Source of the DNA: Anaeromicrobium sp.
Lineage (GTDB): Bacteria > Bacillota > Clostridia > Peptostreptococcales > Thermotaleaceae
Direction: 5' to 3'
Length of the DNA stretch: 46,318 nt
Assembly: GCF_025210435.1 (NCBI RefSeq)
Contig: NZ_JAOART010000003.1
Coordinates: 1-46,318 of the forward strand
Shown: positions 17,048 to 25,006 of the stretch, piece after piece
Layout of the letters: each line of letters opens with the position of its first letter
How positions within the stretch are numbered: position 1 is the first letter of the stretch
Translations under genes and position numbers: made by a program
The notes under the pieces: model-generated
Databases searched by the model: none
The model's input: the letters and a program-made list of their open reading frames with translations, nothing else
Told to the model about the DNA's origin: nothing

Positions 17048-19243
17048 TTGTTAGATATAAAGAATAATATATTAAATAAAATAAATTCATACGACAGTTT
17101 ACCTAAAAATAATTTAAATGTGGAAGGAATTGTTTTAGAAAAGGATAAGAAGGAACTGGTCCTTCAAACAAAGACTAATAAGCTGAATATAACCCTAAAA
17201 GAAGATATGGATATACAAGTGGGAGATAAAGTAAATTTAAAGAGAAATCAAATAAAAAAGATGGAAGTAGTAAAGGAAGATAATATAACTAAAAATAGGT
17301 ATGAGACCATATTAAAATCTATGGGATTGGAACTTAATGATAAAAACATAGAAGCCATAAAGGAACTTGAAGAAAATGGCATGAAGGTAAATAGTGAAAA
17401 TGTGGGAGCCATGGTAGCTTCTAAAGATTATTTAGATATAGTAAAGGAAAATCTAGATTATCATATGGCTATTAAATTAGAAGAAAAGAATATAGATATA
17501 TCTAAGGATTCTCTATATAAGATAGGAAAGGCAATAGAAGCTATTAATAAAGATAGCATACAGGTAGAGAATAAGGTTGAGGACCTTAGCACAGAAGAAG
17601 CACAAAAAATTGCTAAGTCTATATATGGCAAAGAAGCGGGAAAGGACATACTAGATATTATAAAATCCCTTCATAAAGAGGGCATAGAAGTAAATAAGGA
17701 TAATGTTGATAAAGTATACAATCTATTTTATAAACTAGATTGTATAAAGGATATAGAAGATGAGATTATAATTAGTTTATATAGGGAAGAAGAAATTATT
17801 AGTATAGAGAGTTTGTATAAAAATAAAATGAATATTACTAATGGTGATATAGGGGGAATAAGTGGCTCTAATATGGTTGCCAATATATATGAAAGTACAA
17901 CTATAAAAGACAATAATATGAATATACAAAGTGAAGAAAATACAAAAGTAGTAAAAGTAAGGAAGACCATAGATAACCTTAATGACAAATTAGATTATAA
18001 AATAGTTAATAAATTATCTAGGGCGATAGATGGGAATATAGAAGATGAACATATAGAGGTACTAGAGAAAAAAGTAGATAAAATTAATAGTGAAATAGAA
18101 CCTCTTAAAAATAAAAATCCTTTTTCAGCAGAACATGTTAAAGAGGAGAAATCTCTTTTAGTAAAGGGATTAAAGAGAGTATTAGATGTAGGTAAAATAT
18201 TAGACAAAATTAAAACTTTAAAACCGGAGCACATTACTTATCATGTAGGAAGAAAACTAACTTTCACATTAAGTAACATAGAAAAAACATATGATGAAAT
18301 GAATTTTATTAAAATAAATAAAAAAATAGAAGAAGTAGAATTAAATAAAATAGATAATATACAAAGGGAGTACGATAAAATCCAAAGTACATTAACACCA
18401 GAAAAGATAATAGAGATGACTAAAAGGGCTTATAATGTACTTACTATGCCTATGGAAGAAATAAATAGATTTAAGGTGAAAAAGGCATATGATACTAAAT
18501 TGAATATTATAAAAAATATATCTAAATATGACAAGGATATATTACCAATAATATTTAAAAATAATATTAACTTAACATTAAATGAAATAGACAGAGTTCA
18601 GAGTATATTAAAAGGAGAAGAAAGTCTTATGGAAACTATGGAAAAGGCATTAACCTCCTTAGAAACATCTCCTATTATAGAAGAACAGATAAAAGAAATG
18701 AAAAGATTATCAAAGGATATTTCAGATAATGTGAAAGCAGGAAAAGATATAGAAAAAGAATATGAGAAATTATTAAATCTAATGGAGAATATGCATAACA
18801 ATAGTGATTTATCTCAACATAATAAGGATCAAATGGAGGATATGGTAAATAATATACGTCTGTATAAAAAGCTAAATAGTAGGGATACATTCATAGATAT
18901 TCCCATAGAGATAAATGGTAATATGAAAAATTTTCAAATATATATGAAAAATAAGGAAGTAATGTCTGATGGTTTAAATATGGCTTTGTATGTGGAAACT
19001 AATAGCTTGGGAAAATTAAACATAAATGTAAACATTAAAAATAATAATGTGAATATAGAAATAGCTACAAAAACTCCAGATGCCATTGATGAATTTGAAG
19101 GTTTTGAAAACTTTCTAAAGGAAAACTTAGAATCAGTAGGATATAGTTTAGATATTTTAAATATTATTAAAGACGATGAAAATAAGAAGGATATGGACCA
19201 TATAAAATATTCTAGTGCATCCTTTGTAGACATGGTCGTATAG
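17048..19243 (+). CDS. Large flagellar-locus protein, possibly FliK-like
   Basis: This 731-residue protein is rich in Lys, Glu, Ile and Asn and mostly predicted helical. Residues 20-75 form a small beta-type segment (VEGIVLEKDKKELVLQ, then a GDKVNL turn). The C-terminal part (MALYVETNSLGKLNINVNIK followed by VNIEIATKT) resembles the alternating beta pattern of the FliK hook-length-control C-terminal domain, and similar proteins occur beside clostridial flagellin genes. A role in hook length or export switching is therefore possible but not proven. The start is taken as TTG 17,048, after GAGGTGGGAG; an ATG 18 bases earlier has no such site. It is preceded by a sigma-28-like promoter. Confidence 0.5.
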   Translation: MLDIKNNILNKINSYDSLPKNNLNVEGIVLEKDKKELVLQTKTNKLNITLKEDMDIQVGDKVNLKRNQIKKMEVVKEDNITKNRYETILKSMGLELNDKNIEAIKELEENGMKVNSENVGAMVASKDYLDIVKENLDYHMAIKLEEKNIDISKDSLYKIGKAIEAINKDSIQVENKVEDLSTEEAQKIAKSIYGKEAGKDILDIIKSLHKEGIEVNKDNVDKVYNLFYKLDCIKDIEDEIIISLYREEEIISIESLYKNKMNITNGDIGGISGSNMVANIYESTTIKDNNMNIQSEENTKVVKVRKTIDNLNDKLDYKIVNKLSRAIDGNIEDEHIEVLEKKVDKINSEIEPLKNKNPFSAEHVKEEKSLLVKGLKRVLDVGKILDKIKTLKPEHITYHVGRKLTFTLSNIEKTYDEMNFIKINKKIEEVELNKIDNIQREYDKIQSTLTPEKIIEMTKRAYNVLTMPMEEINRFKVKKAYDTKLNIIKNISKYDKDILPIIFKNNINLTLNEIDRVQSILKGEESLMETMEKALTSLETSPIIEEQIKEMKRLSKDISDNVKAGKDIEKEYEKLLNLMENMHNNSDLSQHNKDQMEDMVNNIRLYKKLNSRDTFIDIPIEINGNMKNFQIYMKNKEVMSDGLNMALYVETNSLGKLNINVNIKNNNVNIEIATKTPDAIDEFEGFENFLKENLESVGYSLDILNIIKDDENKKDMDHIKYSSASFVDMVV

Positions 19244-19253
19244 GGGGGGAATT

Positions 19254-19412
19254 ATGAAAAAGAATATAAAGAAGGCTTATAATATATATGAACATGAAGA
19301 AAAAAATCACTTACAAGTAGTAATTCCTGAGAGAGTATATAAGATAGTACCTAAAATATTAGAATATATTGAAAAAGTAGATGAAAAAAAGACTAAAGGT
19401 ATAAAGCCTTAG
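19254..19412 (+). CDS. Small unknown protein in the flagellar locus
   Basis: This 52-residue protein (MKKNIKKAYNIYEHEEKNHL at the start, ending KKTKGIKP) is lysine-rich and carries no recognised domain. It is supported by the strong GGGGGG site seven bases before ATG 19,254, close packing after the FliK-like gene, and a reading frame with the same codon bias as its neighbours. The flagellin promoter overlaps its 3' end. Function is unknown; a DNA-binding or chaperone-like role would be speculation. Confidence 0.55.
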   Translation: MKKNIKKAYNIYEHEEKNHLQVVIPERVYKIVPKILEYIEKVDEKKTKGIKP

Positions 19413-19429
19413 TATTTTTTTTCCGATAT
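19402..19429 (+). promoter_or_regulatory. Sigma-28-like promoter of flagellin
   Basis: TAAA at 19,402-19,405 is followed by TCCGATAT at 19,422-19,429 with a 16-base gap, 24 bases before the flagellin ATG. One -10 mismatch and one extra spacer base separate it from TAAA-N15-GCCGATAT. Confidence 0.55.
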
Positions 19430-19452
19430 AAATGGTGAATAGGAGGGACGTT

Positions 19453-20250
19453 ATGAGAATAAGAACTAATTTATCTGCAATGAATGCCCATAGACTACTT
19501 AGTAGAACATACAATGAAAATAGCAATGTACTAGAAAGATTATCATCTGGAAAAAGAATTAATAAAGCCAGTGATGATGCTGCGGGGATGGCAATAGCTT
19601 CAAAAATGCACGACCAAATTAGGGGACTTAGGATGGCATCACAAAATGCACTAGATGGCATATCCTTAGTTCAAACGGCAGATGGTGCTTTAGCTGAAAT
19701 GCAGAGCATGTGTCAAAGAATAAGAGAATTAGGTGTTCAGGGAGCTACTGGGACCTTAAATTCTGAGGATAAAGATAATATACAAAAGCAGATTGATGAG
19801 CTAGTTGAGGAAATAGATAGGGTAGCAAAGGATACGGATTTTAATAAAAATAAACTTTTAAATGAAAAGGATAAAAAATTAGAGTTACAAGTGGGTGCTA
19901 ATAAAGGTCAATTACTTGAATTAAATTTGGAAAATATGGATGCAAAGTCCTTAGGCGTAGATGGATTAGATGTTAATTCTGGAAATATAGCCACAGAACT
20001 GGATAAAGCCATTAGTAAAATATCTAGTGTTAGAAGTCAATTAGGAGCATATCAAAATGGACTTGAAAGAATAATTAGTAATATAGATAATAGTGAATTA
20101 AATATAACTACCGCTTTGTCTAAAGTAGAAGATGCAGATATGGCCTATGAAATGGCAGAGTTCACAAAATTAAACATATTACAACAATCAGGTATGGCCA
20201 TGTTATCACAAGCTAATCAAAAGCCACAGGCTGTACTTCAATTATTGTAG
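19453..20250 (+). CDS. fliC: Flagellin, short form
   Basis: This 265-residue flagellin is the filament subunit, exported through the flagellar type III apparatus. The conserved N-terminal D0/D1 part has LSAMNAHRLL and SSGKRINKASDDAAGMAIAS. The C-terminal part ends EDADMAYEMAEFTKLNILQQ and then AMLSQANQKPQAVLQLL. Between them only a short linker remains, so surface domains D2/D3 are absent. Start is ATG 19,453 after AGGAGGG; an upstream in-frame extension includes the RBS. It is the only flagellin gene in the window. Surface Ser/Thr residues in D1 would be the sites for any O-glycan made by the adjacent island. Confidence 0.95.
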   Translation: MRIRTNLSAMNAHRLLSRTYNENSNVLERLSSGKRINKASDDAAGMAIASKMHDQIRGLRMASQNALDGISLVQTADGALAEMQSMCQRIRELGVQGATGTLNSEDKDNIQKQIDELVEEIDRVAKDTDFNKNKLLNEKDKKLELQVGANKGQLLELNLENMDAKSLGVDGLDVNSGNIATELDKAISKISSVRSQLGAYQNGLERIISNIDNSELNITTALSKVEDADMAYEMAEFTKLNILQQSGMAMLSQANQKPQAVLQLL

Positions 20251-20266
20251 TAGGTGATTTAGATTT

Positions 20267-20689
20267 ATGGATAACAAATATTACATTAATAAAATAAGTA
20301 CATCAAATGAAGCAGGACTTGTAGCTGTAATGTATGAATTATTAATAAGATATATGGAAAATTGTATAGTTAAAATTGAAAATGAAGAAATAGAATATAT
20401 ACATATAAAAAAATGTAAAAATATATTAAATGAATTTTTCTTAATCACAGAGGGAGATAATAAAATTTCTAATAATATTAGAGGTCTATTATTATATGTA
20501 AACAAATTAATAGATGAAGGGTATAATTTTAAAGATATAGATAAATACAGAGAAAGTATTAAAATTATAAGACCTTTGTATGAGGCGTGGAATGAATTAA
20601 GTATGTGTGAAAGTAATGACCTAAATAGATATAATGGTTATGGAATGGACAAGGTGTATACTCAAAATAATTTTAATGGGAAAGGATAG
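20267..20689 (+). CDS. Divergent FliS-like flagellar protein
   Basis: This 140-residue protein has the FliS shape: a short N-terminal tail, then EAGLVAVMYELLIRYMENCI, matching the LT-LMLYNG-xxKFI region of canonical FliS, and further helices ending in a polar tail. The typical ASREGLTLML sequence is replaced by NEAGLVAVMYE. It is placed directly after flagellin, where FliS would act as export chaperone binding the flagellin C terminus. A second, canonical FliS gene lies at 22,784. The two could serve different clients or this one could have lost flagellin binding. Confidence 0.6.
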   Translation: MDNKYYINKISTSNEAGLVAVMYELLIRYMENCIVKIENEEIEYIHIKKCKNILNEFFLITEGDNKISNNIRGLLLYVNKLIDEGYNFKDIDKYRESIKIIRPLYEAWNELSMCESNDLNRYNGYGMDKVYTQNNFNGKG

Positions 20690-20697
20690 GGTGAATA

Positions 20698-21054
20698 ATG
20701 AGAGTAGATGCTATGAACAACAATGGTATGGAATATAAAAAGGTAGAAAATGTGGAGGTTGTGAGAAGTACTCAACAGGTAAAAGCACAGATTGATAATG
20801 GTAATAAGAAAAAAAATAAGGAATTTAATGGTGAAAAGCAACTAATGAAAGAAATTCAAAAGATGAATAGCGATTTACCTTTTAGAAACACATCTTTAAA
20901 ATTTGCAATCCATGATAAAACTAATGAAATTATGGTAAAAGTTATAAATGATGATACCCACGAAGTAATAAGGGAGATACCATCAGAGAAGGTATTAGAT
21001 ATGGTAGCTGCTGTACTTGAGAGAACGGGATTAATATTAGACACTAAGGCGTAG
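20698..21054 (+). CDS. flaG: FlaG flagellar protein
   Basis: This 118-residue protein has a variable charged N-terminal half and the FlaG core LKFAIHDKTNEIMVKVINDD, followed by VIREIPSEKVLDMVAAVLER. FlaG proteins influence filament length or assembly; the mechanism is not fully known. It is located between the FliS-like gene and fliD with nine to twelve-base gaps, as in many Firmicutes. The start is the ATG at 20,698 after GGGTGAATA; the RBS is weaker than that of the neighbours. Confidence 0.9.
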   Translation: MRVDAMNNNGMEYKKVENVEVVRSTQQVKAQIDNGNKKKNKEFNGEKQLMKEIQKMNSDLPFRNTSLKFAIHDKTNEIMVKVINDDTHEVIREIPSEKVLDMVAAVLERTGLILDTKA

Positions 21055-21066
21055 GGGGGGGATTAA

Positions 21067-22713
21067 ATGGGCAGTATGAGAATAAGTGGTATAGCCTCTG
21101 GTATGGATACGGACACTATGGTTGCAGACCTTATGAAGGCTGAAAGAAGAAAGGTAGATAAAATACAACAGGATAAACAGCTTTCAGTATGGAGGCAAGA
21201 ACAATACAATGATATTAATAAATCTATTTCACAGTTTATTTTAGATACTAGGAAAGATTTATTTGGCACAACTAGTTATTATAGAACGTCAGACACATTA
21301 GACTGGGTAAACAAGGCCACATCTTCTGACGAAAGTATATTCACTGCAAATGCAACTACAAGTGCTCCGACAGGAACCCATACTATGAAGATAACACAGC
21401 TTGCTGAAGGTGTTAATGTTGGTAGTACTGGTGAGGTGCAAATAGGTGGTAAGACGGCAAAATCAGAAAATACCTTAAGTGAATTAGGGATTGCTGACGG
21501 AAAGATTACCTTTGAAATAATTGTAGATGGAACGACAAAGGAAGTTGATATAAATTACAAGGGGTCAGATACTATTGAAGAATTTGTTAATAAAATAAAT
21601 AACGCACAAAGTTCTGATGGAGAGCCATTGGGAATTCAAGCTAGCTTTGATGATGCTAATGGAAGATTATTTTTAGCTACAAAGGAAACTGGGGAGAATT
21701 CACAGATAAAAGTAAAAACTGGTGGCGATACGGGAGGATTATTAACTGGAGCAAGTTCTAAATTTAAAATGGAACAGGATCTTTTAGATTGGAATAATGG
21801 AAAGAAAGCACAAGGACAAGATGCAATTATTGAATTTGATGGAGCTAAAAATTTGAAATATTCTTCCAACACATTTTCTGTAAATGGAATAGATATAAAT
21901 CTAAACTCAAAACCAGCAAATACTGGTACGGAATATACCATAAAAGTAGACACGGATGTGGATGGTGTATACGATAAAATAAAGGGTTTTGTGGATAAGT
22001 ATAATGAATTAATAGGAAAATTAAATGAAAAAATAGCAGAAAAAAGATACAGAAAATATGACCCTCTTACAAAAGACCAAAAGAAAGCCATGAAGGAAAA
22101 TGACATAAAGCTTTGGGAAGAAAAGGCAAAGAGTGGACTTTTAAGAAATGATAAATATATTGAAAGCTTAATGCAAAATGTGAGAAGTGGATTATATGAA
22201 CCTGTAGAAACGGATAGTGGGAATCTATCTCCATATGATCAATTATTTGATATAGGTATTACTACAGGGGAATGGAAGGATAAAGGAAAATTAGTAATAG
22301 ATGAAAAAAGACTTAAGGATGCTATTAGGAATGATGGAGAGGGAGTGATGAACTTATTATTCAGCCCATCGGATAAGGATAATAGTTCTAAGTCAGGTAT
22401 TGTAAATCGCATGTATGATGATATGATAGATGGCATGAAAGAAATCATAGATAAATCTGGAACAGGAGATAATACGGAACTATATAGACATGTTAAGAGT
22501 ACTATTTTACTAGACTTTGTTAAGGGAACAGATGGAAGAAGGGGGTCCGTAAGTTTAATAGACGAAGAGATATCCTCATTTGAAAAAAGAATTGGAAGGG
22601 AAGAAGCAAGGCTTATTAAGGTTGAAGGTAGGTACTGGGCTCAATTTACTGCTATGGAGAAAGCCATAAGCGAAATGCAATCTCAAAGTTCCTGGTTAGC
22701 GGGACAAATGTAG
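21067..22713 (+). CDS. fliD: Flagellar filament cap protein FliD (HAP2)
   Basis: This 548-residue protein is FliD, which forms the cap at the filament tip and guides flagellin folding. The N-terminal signature is SMRISGIASGMDTDTMVADL with a following helical stretch (MKAERRKVDKIQQDKQ). A conserved NGIDINLNSK hairpin, typical of the FliD family, lies in the middle. The C-terminal D0/D1 helices include SLIDEEISSFEKRIGREEAR. The length is usual for FliD. RBS is GGGGGGG before ATG 21,067, and the gene is 12 bases after flaG and followed by fliS, which chaperones related export. Confidence 0.93.
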   Translation: MGSMRISGIASGMDTDTMVADLMKAERRKVDKIQQDKQLSVWRQEQYNDINKSISQFILDTRKDLFGTTSYYRTSDTLDWVNKATSSDESIFTANATTSAPTGTHTMKITQLAEGVNVGSTGEVQIGGKTAKSENTLSELGIADGKITFEIIVDGTTKEVDINYKGSDTIEEFVNKINNAQSSDGEPLGIQASFDDANGRLFLATKETGENSQIKVKTGGDTGGLLTGASSKFKMEQDLLDWNNGKKAQGQDAIIEFDGAKNLKYSSNTFSVNGIDINLNSKPANTGTEYTIKVDTDVDGVYDKIKGFVDKYNELIGKLNEKIAEKRYRKYDPLTKDQKKAMKENDIKLWEEKAKSGLLRNDKYIESLMQNVRSGLYEPVETDSGNLSPYDQLFDIGITTGEWKDKGKLVIDEKRLKDAIRNDGEGVMNLLFSPSDKDNSSKSGIVNRMYDDMIDGMKEIIDKSGTGDNTELYRHVKSTILLDFVKGTDGRRGSVSLIDEEISSFEKRIGREEARLIKVEGRYWAQFTAMEKAISEMQSQSSWLAGQM

Positions 22714-22783
22714 TAGTGAGTAAAAGTCTAAAGTTTTTAGCATAAATTCAGATAAGTCACCTGTAGAAAGGGAGTAGATAAGT

Positions 22784-23170
22784 ATGGCAATGAGAAATCC
22801 ATATGCAGGATTAAATCAATATAAACAAAATAATATAATTCAAGCGTCAAGGGAAGGGTTAACCTTAATGCTTTTTAATGGAATCATAAAGTTCATAAGC
22901 CAGGCAAAGATACATGTAGATAATAAGAGCATAGAAAATGCCCATAATGCTATAATAAGAGCTGATGATATAATAATAGAATTAAATTCCACATTAGATA
23001 TGCAATATGATATATCTAAGAACTTGAGGAGTTTATACTTTTATATGTCTAAAAGATTGGCAGATGCTAACATGAGAAAGGATAAGGAAATATTAGACGA
23101 AGTACTAGAATTAGTTACAGAACTAAGAGATACTTGGAAGGAAGCTATGGAAATAGCTAATAAAAAGTAG
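22784..23170 (+). CDS. fliS: Flagellar export chaperone FliS
   Basis: This 128-residue FliS has NPYAGLNQYKQNNIIQASRE at the start, then LTLMLFNGIIKFISQA, which is the canonical family signature for binding the flagellin C-terminal helix. It prevents flagellin polymerising in the cytoplasm and delivers it to the export gate. The 70 bases upstream after fliD contain TCTAAAG and GATAAG stretches without a clear promoter. RBS is AAAGGGAG. The gene that follows is a probable second chaperone seven bases away. Confidence 0.95.
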   Translation: MAMRNPYAGLNQYKQNNIIQASREGLTLMLFNGIIKFISQAKIHVDNKSIENAHNAIIRADDIIIELNSTLDMQYDISKNLRSLYFYMSKRLADANMRKDKEILDEVLELVTELRDTWKEAMEIANKK

Positions 23171-23176
23171 GTTATT

Positions 23177-23656
23177 ATGAATAAAATAAATGAATTAATA
23201 AATATATGTGATAATAAGCTTGAACTTTTAAAAAAGATGCTACAAATGACAAAGAATCAAAACCATATAGTCCTTACAACAGATATGGGTAAATTAACAA
23301 ATAATATAAAGGAAAAACAAAAAATAATAGACAAAATAAATGAATTAGATATGGAGTTTTTAAAAGTATTTAATGAAGTGAAAACTCTTTTAAATGTAAA
23401 ATCCATGGAAGAAATATCCTTAACCCAATATCCTCAATTTGTAGAAGTAAAAACCAGAATAGAAAAAATCATGGAATACTTAGAGGATATAAAGAAAATA
23501 GATGACGAAAATACACTATTAGTAGAAAATGAATTTAACGAATTAAAGAAAAAAATGAAAAATGTAAAAGTTCAACAAAGCAGTAGAAAAATTGCATCTG
23601 CCTATAATAAAAAATATGCTTCCGTAAGTGGTGTCTTTTTAGATAATAATAATTGA
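23177..23656 (+). CDS. FlgN/FliT-like flagellar chaperone
   Basis: This 159-residue protein is almost entirely helical and coiled-coil (KLELLKKMLQMTKNQ, IKEKQKIIDKINELDMEFLK, MEYLEDIKKIDDENTLLVEN). Size, composition and its place directly after fliS match FlgN- or FliT-type export chaperones, whose sequence is poorly conserved. FliT handles FliD and FlgN handles FlgK/FlgL. From the neighbourhood FliD is the more likely partner. The RBS is weak (GTAGGTT), and translational coupling to fliS is possible. Its last codons overlap the -35 of the raiA RNA promoter. Confidence 0.65.
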   Translation: MNKINELINICDNKLELLKKMLQMTKNQNHIVLTTDMGKLTNNIKEKQKIIDKINELDMEFLKVFNEVKTLLNVKSMEEISLTQYPQFVEVKTRIEKIMEYLEDIKKIDDENTLLVENEFNELKKKMKNVKVQQSSRKIASAYNKKYASVSGVFLDNNN

Positions 23657-23681
23657 TATTTCTTTAAAAAGAGTGTATAAT
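23653..23681 (+). promoter_or_regulatory. Vegetative promoter of the raiA-type RNA
   Basis: TTGATA at 23,653-23,658 and a perfect TATAAT at 23,676-23,681 are 17 bases apart, the ideal housekeeping-sigma arrangement. The expected transcription start is about 23,688, at the edge of the conserved RNA. It overlaps the stop codon of the chaperone gene. Confidence 0.75.
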
Positions 23682-23687
23682 ATATTG

Positions 23688-23936
23688 TGCATGATGTAGG
23701 TCTGTGGTTGAAAGTCCAAGCCAGTCGCAGGCAAAAGGACCCACGTAAGGTAATTTTAAAAAGTAAATTATTGATCATGGTGCGGCTTAGAAGTAAGACC
23801 TGCCAGTTAAATCTGAGAGAAGTAATAGTGAGGCAAACCCGGAGCAAACCTTCCAGCAGGCGAGTGTGGGGGCAAAGACCAGGTCAGCTATGATTATGCA
23901 AGTTAAAACTTCCATATTAATATGGGGGTTTTTTAT
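23688..23936 (+). ncRNA. raiA-motif structured RNA
   Basis: This is a GC-richer block of about 210 bases with a strong promoter and a terminator but no credible gene. It contains GGTCTGTGGTTGAAAGTCC near the 5' end, GGACCCACGTAAGG, CTTAGAAGTAAGACCTGCC and CCTTCCAGCAGGCGAGTG. It is followed by the long-form HPF/RaiA gene, and raiA-motif RNAs in Clostridia are defined by just this size and location. Its function is unsettled; involvement in sporulation or starvation physiology has been proposed for clostridial members. I identify it from context and general features and could not run a covariance model. A separate terminator suggests a free-standing RNA. Confidence 0.7.
23907..23936 (+). terminator. 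Terminator of the raiA-type RNA
   Basis: AACTTCCATA pairs with TATGGGGGTT through a short TTAA loop (two G-U pairs), followed by TTTTTTATTTT. Confidence 0.8.
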
Positions 23937-24116
23937 TTTATAAAAAATTATTATAATTGTTGAATATGCCTTAAATAAGATATGATTATAAAGTATTATA
24001 AGGTGGACTTTCTACCATACTATAAGTATAAATAAATTTTTGCACCTTCTTTTAGAAAAAAATCAAATTACATGTTTATATTTTTATTTAAAGGGTATGA
24101 ATGTAATATGAAAAAC

Positions 24117-24146
24117 TTGTCCATATATAAAAAGTGTAAATATAAT
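24117..24146 (+). promoter_or_regulatory. Possible promoter of hpf
   Basis: TTGTCC at 24,117-24,122 and TATAAT at 24,141-24,146 have an 18-base spacer and lie about 90 bases before the hpf start. The stretch 23,937-24,116 shows nothing else recognisable. Confidence 0.4.
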
Positions 24147-24236
24147 TCATATTATATGAATATTAATTATATAAAGGATAAAGGGTTAAGATTTAAAAAC
24201 ATCTTTTACCTATTATTTTGGAAGGGGCTGAAGTAT

Positions 24237-24764
24237 ATGAGAATCAAAGTCAATGGAAAGAATGTGGTAGTGACTCCAGCTTTAAAGGCAGCAGTAGAAA
24301 TGAAATTGGAGAAATTCGACAAATACTTCAAGGAGGATACAGAAGCTCAAGTAACGATGGGTGTTCAAAAGAATAGACAAATTATTGAGATAACTATTCC
24401 TATTAATGGTTCCATACTTAGGGTGGAAGAAGCCACTGAAGATATGTATTCTGCTATAGATAAGGCAGTGGACAAATTAAATAGTCAGATAAGAAAACAT
24501 AAAACTAAGCTAGAGAGAAAATATAGAGGACATAATCATATAAGGTTTGAACATATCCCTGCTTATGAAGACAGTCAGTTAGATGCAAAGATTGTAAAGA
24601 CTAAAAAATTTGCAATGAAACCTATGGGTGAAGAAGAAGCAATACTTCAAATGGAGTTATTAGGACATAGCTTCTATGTATTTACAAATGCTGAAACAGA
24701 TGATGTAAATGTAATATATAAAAGGAAAGATGGAAATTATGGTTTAATAGAACCTTCTTTTTAA
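24237..24764 (+). CDS. hpf: Long-form ribosome hibernation promoting factor
   Basis: This 175-residue protein is long HPF, which occupies the decoding centre of idle ribosomes and joins 70S particles into 100S dimers. The N-terminal ribosome-binding domain covers about 1-100 (MRIKVNGKNVVVTPALKAAV at the start). The C-terminal dimerisation domain begins near IVKTKKFAMKPM and ends VIYKRKDGNYGLIEP. The ATG at 24,237 gives the normal length; an open frame extends 165 bases upstream but its translation is unlike any HPF and it lacks an RBS. Its neighbour, the raiA-type RNA, is typical for Clostridia. A long terminator follows. Confidence 0.93.
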   Translation: MRIKVNGKNVVVTPALKAAVEMKLEKFDKYFKEDTEAQVTMGVQKNRQIIEITIPINGSILRVEEATEDMYSAIDKAVDKLNSQIRKHKTKLERKYRGHNHIRFEHIPAYEDSQLDAKIVKTKKFAMKPMGEEEAILQMELLGHSFYVFTNAETDDVNVIYKRKDGNYGLIEPSF

Positions 24765-24788
24765 ATAAGATATAATATTATATGGATA

Positions 24789-24824
24789 AAAGCCTTCTTA
24801 TAAATTTAAATATAAGAGGGCTTT
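24789..24824 (+). terminator. Terminator after hpf
   Basis: AAAGCCTTCTTATA pairs over 14 bases with TATAAGAGGGCTTT across AATTTAAA (one T-G pair), followed by CTTAGTGT. The U-tract is poor but the stem is long. Confidence 0.7.
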
Positions 24825-25006
24825 CTTAGTGTACTTTACCAAAGTTCTTAACCTAAAATTTATTTATATTAAAGGATATACCTAATTACACATAGAAATA
24901 TTCCATATACACAAACTAACAAAATTTAATGAAAATTTGGAGAAAAGACATATTTGTGATATTATAAAAAAAATTAAACTTTTATAATTAAGATGAGGTG
25001 AACCGC

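Noticed and set aside
21636-22106. A 156-codon minus-strand frame opposite fliD
   Set aside because: It is a shadow of a strongly supported gene, with no RBS and a composition typical of reverse-strand AT-rich coding.
23687-23893. Open frames on both strands through the structured RNA near 23,700
   Set aside because: The frames have no RBS and the sequence behaves as a structured RNA with its own promoter and terminator.
23690-23900. RNase P RNA, tmRNA or 6S RNA as identity of the RNA at 23,700
   Set aside because: The hallmark sequences of those RNAs are not seen, and the size and hpf neighbour fit the raiA motif better.
24072-24236. An N-terminal extension of HPF
   Set aside because: The translation is AT-driven and unlike HPF, and the ATG at 24,237 gives the normal family length.
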